A stretch of DNA of 9,067 nt from Gemmatimonadaceae bacterium (GTDB taxonomy: Bacteria; Gemmatimonadota; Gemmatimonadetes; Gemmatimonadales; Gemmatimonadaceae), in contig JACMLI010000282.1 in assembly GCA_014379705.1 (NCBI GenBank), positions 1 to 9,067 of the forward strand, read 5' to 3'. The notes beneath the pieces were generated by a model. It saw only the letters and a program-made list of their open reading frames with translations, was not told the origin of the DNA and did no database searches. Within the stretch, counting starts at the first letter, position 1, and every line of letters starts with the position of its first letter. A program made the translations under genes and the position numbers. Positions 6,786 to 9,067 of the stretch are shown here, piece by piece.

Positions 6786-6786
<1 letters not shown>
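6199..6786 (-). CDS. wbpD: UDP-2-acetamido-3-amino-2,3-dideoxy-glucuronate N-acetyltransferase (WbpD/WlbB type)
   Basis: This 195-aa left-handed beta-helix acetyltransferase is expected to transfer acetyl from acetyl-CoA to the 3-amino group of UDP-GlcNAc(3NH2)A, the last step to UDP-GlcNAc(3NAc)A. The N-terminus IHESAYVDAGAVIGEGTKVW and the hexapeptide repeats (VIGEGT, SLGQNV, RIGNNV, SIGANA, ELGRYAFIGAGAVV) define the fold. GPSMVFTNVVNPRS (78-91, with FTN at 83-85) and VGVPARQVGWVC (145-156) are typical of WbpD/WlbB within the wider family. The C-terminus carries a CxC...CxxC pair (C156, C158, C175, C178), which looks like a small zinc ribbon. The start at 6786 was chosen for the family N-terminus, the GGGAG site and the TGATG junction with carB; an in-frame ATG at 6825 is the alternative. 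It overlaps the next gene by 4 bases. The family is firm; the exact substrate rests partly on its neighbours. Confidence 0.92.
6209..6213 (-). promoter_or_regulatory. Shine-Dalgarno site for the wbpB-like gene
   Basis: GAGGG on the minus strand lies 6 bases before the ATG at 6202-6200 and inside the last codons of the acetyltransferase gene. With the ATGA stop/start overlap it indicates translational coupling of the two genes. Confidence 0.6.

Positions 6787-9067
<2,281 letters not shown>

Overview
The window is a GC-rich bacterial segment (roughly two-thirds G+C by eye) in which every convincing gene lies on the minus strand, so the genes are read from high to low coordinates. The host is probably a diderm bacterium that makes a surface glycan. 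The phylum cannot be fixed from this sequence; the style resembles Gemmatimonadota or Acidobacteriota-like genomes, but that is only a guess.

Layout in transcription order: (1) 9067-6786, the C-terminal two thirds of carB, the large subunit of carbamoyl-phosphate synthase, cut by the window edge. (2) 6786-2531, four genes that together match the WbpA/B/E/D (WlbA/B/C) route from UDP-GlcNAc to UDP-2,3-diacetamido-2,3-dideoxy-glucuronate, in the order acetyltransferase (wbpD-like), 3-dehydrogenase (wbpB/wlbA-like), PLP aminotransferase (wbpE-like), 6-dehydrogenase (wbpA-like). (3) 2235-1, UDP-glucose 6-dehydrogenase followed by a UDP-glucuronate decarboxylase (UDP-xylose synthase) that lacks only its last few codons.

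The genes are tightly packed. The acetyltransferase start codon overlaps the carB stop codon. The acetyltransferase/3-dehydrogenase and dehydrogenase/decarboxylase junctions are 4-base ATGA overlaps, and the aminotransferase and 6-dehydrogenase are 6 bases apart. Two gaps are larger: 5000-5158 and 2236-2530. Both are filled by long imperfect inverted repeats built from short degenerate tandem units (a 9-base unit in one, an ACTGG-rich unit in the other). They could fold into large intercistronic hairpins and are the least explained part of the window.

Functionally, the window supplies two activated sugars: UDP-GlcNAc(3NAc)A from UDP-GlcNAc, and UDP-xylose from UDP-glucose via UDP-glucuronate. 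No glycosyltransferase, flippase, polymerase or 2-epimerase (WbpI type) is present, so the glycan that uses these sugars must be encoded elsewhere. I see no mobile element, phage gene, CRISPR array, tRNA or rRNA. The individual enzymes belong to known families; the novelty candidates are the repeat hairpins and the fusion of the sugar operon to carB.
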